Assembly (NCBI GenBank): GCA_032622095.1
Contig: CP136063.1
Location: 149,041,379-149,105,378, forward strand
Direction: 5' to 3'
DNA from: Siphonodentalium dalli
Lineage: Eukaryota; Mollusca; Scaphopoda; Gadilida; Siphonodentaliidae
Length of the DNA: 64,000 nucleotides
The position numbers and the translations under genes are program-made. Under the pieces are notes generated by a model. That model worked only from the letters and a program-made list of their open reading frames with translations. It did not search any database and was not told the origin of the DNA. This document shows, piece after piece, positions 59,904-64,000 of the stretch (its first letter is position 1; each line of letters begins with the position of its first letter).

Positions 59904-62500
59904 AGGGATCGTGTCGAAATGCAAAAACCGATACCGACCGATAACCGATGTACATCGGTTAAATCATCGGTCGACCGATGAAAAACAACCGATGGTTCGA
60001 CCGATGGCGTACATCATTTGACCGATGGCGACGTTCAAAATAACCGATGGTCGACCGATGGACTTACCGACGTCATAACGTCATGTTTGTAAGCCAGTGC
60101 TATGACTATCACTCTTCGCATCCAGATAAACGTACAGGTAATAATCCGTCACCAGCTACCAGCATTCGAATGCATGTGTCCACGAACGGAATGGAGCAAC
60201 TAGACAGGAGATAACTCGCCCCGACGGTGATTTTGTGTTTGGGACGACTTGTCTCATGTGGATGGTCATATAATAATTCTTGTTTTTTATGGGTTATTTT
60301 ATTCGTATTTATAAAACAAAATCATATTGAATTATATCTTGACTTTCATTATCACTTCAATTAATCCTTGTGCGCGGGAATACAAGGAGTTCCTTGATGA
60401 GACGGCGCACGTACATGGCAAAATGTTTTGTAAACAATCATAACTGTCCGCTAAATACAATGTTCTTATGACAAAACATTGTATGAACACAATTAATTGT
60501 CCTCTAAATTAGTCTTAAAGTGATTTGAAACACTCCGACAGGGTGATAAAATAGAAATGGAGAATAATCTAGCTCAAAGTAGTATTTTTTACAAATTGTA
60601 TCCAAATTGACAACAAAAGCCATCATTATTATCTATTAATTAAATACAATGACGCTCAATGGTGAAATAAATTTATCTCAGATAGAATTAAACTGTTGTG
60701 TCCCGAATGGCAAGTACACTGCAGCCGAACGGCATGTTCACAGGGGTTAGATTTCTGGTTTGTATCGTCTTTTTTTTCGAGTTTAAAACAAGTATTTTAT
60801 AGTAGAAATATACGAAGGTTAGTATTTTTAATTAAAGGAAATTTAAATTCGTACAGAACATCGGCTTTGTGGTCATTATGACGAATCACATTTATATTTA
60901 ATCCCACTGTTTCAACGATCTAACACATATTTTAATGGAACTTTGTTGTCAAACATAAAAATACCGATGCATCGTTCCCGCGCATGCCATCACGTCGACA
61001 TAAACCTGTCAATCATTCCGGATTATTTAGTGAGATTTTATTCTCTGCTTTAATTGGTTGGCTGTGGGAGGAGCTTACCGATATTTTGTTCTAATGTGGT
61101 ATACTTTGACACCATAACCGAGAATTAGTAAATTAAATTATTCCCATGTTTTATTTGAGTGGCTATTATATGGACAAATGAGCATATTAAATAAAACTGT
61201 AATATTCTCAATCCATGTGTGGCAAATCCATTGCCCAGTGAAAATTAACTGCGAGCGCCAGAAACTGGAAATGTGCGACATTTTACGATTTCCTCTATAA
61301 TTCCACGGTATGCCAGCAATTTATCTGATCTTCGATTTTGAAGACCCCCCCGATGCCTACCGAAAGATATTCGGCATTACTCGGTTTGACGTCTGGGTGT
61401 ATTCTGCACATACTCCGAACAGATTCCCAATTTGTAGCATACCCGAGCTACGGGACATAACTCTAATCCATACATGCCGAGTTTCATAAATACATTTCGG
61501 CGTATTGAAGGGACAAACACCACAGTCAAGTCGAAACGTGAAATATGTACCTATTTAAGCACTGTATCAATAAGTAATGGTTGATAGTGTAGTGAACCCG
61601 AACATAGCGTGTTGGAATTGATGTTTTCAATAGTAGAATTCGGTACTTAACAATTAAAAAAATTAGTTATTTATTTTGTGCGCTCAAATAATTATTTTAT
61701 TTTAAAAGTCTTTTTCTTAACGTCTAAGGGAAGCGGTGCACTCAGACTGGTGTCCTGTTTCCCAGAAAGCCGATTAATTTAGCACAATTCTAATCATCCA
61801 TATCCGGTCTATTGCAAATCCACATAAACAAACCATGTGGATGCTTTATTCAATGGATGTATAAACCATGCATCATTTTATTTTGTTATATATATCCATA
61901 AAGTATTGTTTACGTATATTGCCACAAAGTGAATGAGTAAAACCCTTGAATGGGAAATTGTTAATCTCCGTTATTTTTGCGCACGTCTGTATATCTCAAA
62001 CGCCAGGTGCTCCAGGGTGCACCCGAATTACATCAGCATTATTCAGAAATAAGACGCAAGGACTGTGTTGCAATCAACATTATTTGCTACATCGTAACTC
62101 TTGTTTGAGTGAACATGATTACATGTCACTTTCTCCACGATATTCCCTTTGAAGTTTCATCAATGGTCCACTGGCATGCTGCCGCGGCTTTGTCTTACGG
62201 TAACTACGGTATTGAACGTATTTGAAATATTTAGGTTCATAAAATCTTTCGCGGGCGAAAAATACCTTATGTCGTAGTTTTTTTGGCGACGTTGTAGTAT
62301 CAGTCGCGACGTCGTAGTTTTTTGGCGACGTCGTAGTATCAGTCGCCGATGAATAACCGATGGAACGACCGATGGAACCGATAGGATGACCGATGGAACA
62401 GAGAATAACCGATAGAATGACCGATGGATTTATTACAATCGGTTATCGGTCGGTATCGGCTATCGGTCGGTATCGGTTTTTGCATTTCGACACGGTCCCT
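59904..62500. mobile_element. 2.6-kb element with ACCGAT-iteron termini
   Basis: The left end AGGGATCGTGTCGAAATGCA and the right end's reverse complement AGGGACCGTGTCGAAATGCA match over about 45 bp (one visible mismatch) and run into AAAACCGATACCGACCGATA. Inside both ends are arrays of ACCGATGG and CGGT(C)GACCGATG words: 59,932-60,075 and 62,345-62,470. A two-unit repeat (GTCGTAGTTTTTTGGCGACG) lies at 62,270-62,345. The flanks (TTA left, AAA right) do not give a clear target duplication. The 2.2-kb core shows no gene I can name. Confidence 0.75.
60080..62265. other. Core of the ACCGAT element, no gene recognised
   Basis: Only short frames on both strands without domain signatures. Confidence 0.45.
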
Positions 62501-62849
62501 AAACCGAAAGTACAAAATGGACTCGTCTATACAGTTTTACCCGCAAACGAAATGAACACATCCGTTCGCATGGTTTGTGACTTAGTAGGTATTTAAGTCG
62601 CATTATTAAATCTATTGTTTATACATTTACAACAGCTCGCACGGCTACGAAGGGGTGTGAACATTAATTAGTCTCAATTAGTACTGCTGATTAGTACTGA
62701 ATAATGATGAATATGAAATTACTCCTGATGTTACCGACAGCAACAGTACATCTGCACAATGCGGGAGAATTGGGTGGTCTTCCGTGTTTTGGAGGTTTTG
62801 TCCATAGCAATCCATGAGTCTCACAGACAATCCATGAAACTTAACAGCT
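62501..62849. other. Non-coding, nothing supported
   Basis: A short + strand frame (about 62,518-62,590) has a loosely CCP-like look but lacks the defining cysteines, so it is not called. Confidence 0.4.
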
Positions 62850-63425
62850 CTGGCTCCCATCCAGAGGTAATTCTAAACATGCCTGTAAATTTTCAAATAA
62901 ATTCTCCAATATATGCGGACTCCAGGGTGTGCTGATGGATTCAAATGTGAAATTGAAGACGACTGCTGGCGAAGATCCATATGTTTGGTGACGATCGGAT
63001 GAGAGATGTGGTGTGACAAAGGATTTAGTCATGCAAAGAGTAAAATCCAAGATGGCTGCCAGTGGTAATGTTAAAATTTGATAGCTTCCATCTACAGGTT
63101 ATTACAATCGTGCCTGCATAATTGAAAAAATGATCCAGCCATAAATACGGGCTGTAGGGTGTGCCGATGGATTCAAATTTGAAATCCAAGATGGCTGCTG
63201 GTGGCCATGTTTTTCAATGAAATTCGGAAAAATTTGATAGCTCCCATCTACAGGTCACCCTGAAGCTACAAATACAGTTTGGTAAAGATCGGATAAGGGA
63301 TGTGGCCTGTAGGGCGTGCGTGCCGAAGGAAATTGTTGATGGACGCACGCACGTATGCATACATGCACGGACGACGGACACAACCCATGGCAATAGCTCA
63401 AAATTTACGTTGTAAAGTTAAGCTA
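62850..63425 (+). repeat. AAGATGGCTGCC minisatellite array with hairpin end
   Basis: Three imperfect units carry GGCTCCCATCCAGAGGT-like, GACGATCGGATGAGAGATGT and TCCAAGATGGCTGCTGGTGG words. The array ends at AGCTCAAAATTTACGTTGTA and AAGTTAAGCTAA, a decayed version of the family's hairpin. Confidence 0.8.
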
Positions 63426-63800
63426 AAAAGGCAGATCAAGCTCATAATCGCATGTGCAGAGGGTCATATTGTGGTAAATATATGTGCAAAGTTGACCAAA
63501 AAATATAGGAATACAAGCTCAAACAAAATTATGCATCTTGCGAAAATGTTCTAAGTTAAAAAAGGGGGATATATCCACTTAAAAAATCAGAAATATCTCA
63601 TCATCGCAGGTGCAGAGGTTCCCATGGTACTAAATAGCTGTGCCAAGTTGTAGGAATACAAGATGGGACAAAATTATGCACAATTTCTAAGTTGAAAAAG
63701 GGGGATATCTCCAATAAAAATAGTCAGATGGACCTCATAATCGCAGGTGCACAGGTGCCCATGGCACTAAATATATGAGCCAAATTCAGACGGACAGATG
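63426..63800 (+). repeat. Diverged tandem repeat, about 150-bp unit
   Basis: CTCATAATCGCATGTGCAGA near 63,440 and related words near 63,598 and 63,734 are each followed by CATGGTACTAAATA-like and AGGAATACAAG-like sequence, then AAGTTGAAAAAGGGGGATAT in two units. Confidence 0.65.
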
Positions 63801-63892
63801 GCTAGGACCAGTCAACAGGATCTTCAGCCACTAGGAAATCACTAATTTCCAATTGTTCCTCAAACTAGCTATAGGACAGGACTATCAGGACA

Positions 63893-64000
63893 TTAACCCT
63901 TTCATGAGGGAGCTGTGCTAGTGAAGCATTAAAGATCCTGTGACAGTGCATGCTTTTATATATGCGAGTCTCCCATAGGGAGCCTCGCATATATAAAAGA
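63893..64000 (+). mobile_element. TTAA MITE, left part (runs off window)
   Basis: TTAA, CCCTTTCATGAGGGAGCTGT, GCATTAAAGATCCTGTGACA and the GCGAGTCTCCCATAGGGAGC palindrome match the family at 22.3 and 41.8 kb. The right end is outside the window. Confidence 0.85.

Noticed and set aside
62393-62596. A + strand frame with a loosely CCP/sushi-like stretch after the ACCGAT element
   Set aside because: It contains only one cysteine in the relevant part, and the start lies in transposon sequence. The resemblance is too weak.
1-64000. CRISPR arrays, rRNA, tRNA or bacterial operon features
   Set aside because: The tandem repeats have no regular repeat-spacer pattern, no conserved RNA genes were seen, and the intron-rich structure is eukaryotic.

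Overview
The window looks like a piece of a metazoan nuclear genome, most likely a marine invertebrate. The evidence is large introns, AT-rich non-coding DNA, LINE retrotransposons, very many palindromic non-autonomous DNA transposons, and a mosaic LDLa-SRCR-SRCR-trypsin gene. Genes of that kind are common in echinoderms, hemichordates, amphioxus and molluscs. I cannot decide the phylum from the sequence alone.

One host gene can be assembled with confidence. It lies on the minus strand from about 58.75 kb down to a stop codon at 14,542. Its 5' end lies beyond the last exon I can find, either in undetected exons at 58.8-64 kb or beyond the right edge. Ten exons join in frame: LDLa (58.7 kb), SRCR1 in two exons (57.1 and 45.6 kb), SRCR2 in two exons (44.0 and 40.9 kb), then five exons of a trypsin-type protease domain (32.2, 28.3, 17.3, 15.5 and 14.6 kb). 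The catalytic triad, the S1 aspartate and ten cysteines are all present. The product is probably a secreted or membrane-anchored zymogen of the neurotrypsin/enteropeptidase/TMPRSS type.

The rest is repeat DNA, much of it nested. The window opens (1-2.2 kb) with the 3' part of an RNase H-bearing LINE in an open frame. From 2.2 to 14.5 kb, the 3' flank of the gene, there are diverged tandem repeats, a palindromic MITE family, and a 1.8-kb foldback element (9.2-11.0 kb) that landed inside a MITE-bearing tandem repeat.

The intron at 17.4-28.3 kb holds a 7-kb element with about 60-bp terminal inverted repeats and a perfect 9-bp target duplication (18.80-25.78 kb). It is filled with smaller elements, including MITEs built of GCTTAAGC palindromes. 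The intron at 32.3-40.8 kb holds a 5'-truncated LINE, a 4.8-kb element with compound inverted-repeat ends (34.86-39.69 kb), and a decayed duplicate of an SRCR exon (40.3-40.5 kb). The intron at 45.7-57.0 kb holds a diverged relative of the 4.8-kb element (45.92-56.22 kb). This copy is split by a 4.9-kb TTAA-targeting element that carries a frameshifted P2X7 C-terminal-like domain relic.

The right end (58.8-64 kb) has a 2.6-kb element with ACCGAT-iteron termini and more tandem repeats. TTAA-flanked (piggyBac- or Kolobok-style) non-autonomous elements recur throughout. No transposase, tRNA, rRNA or CRISPR was recognised.
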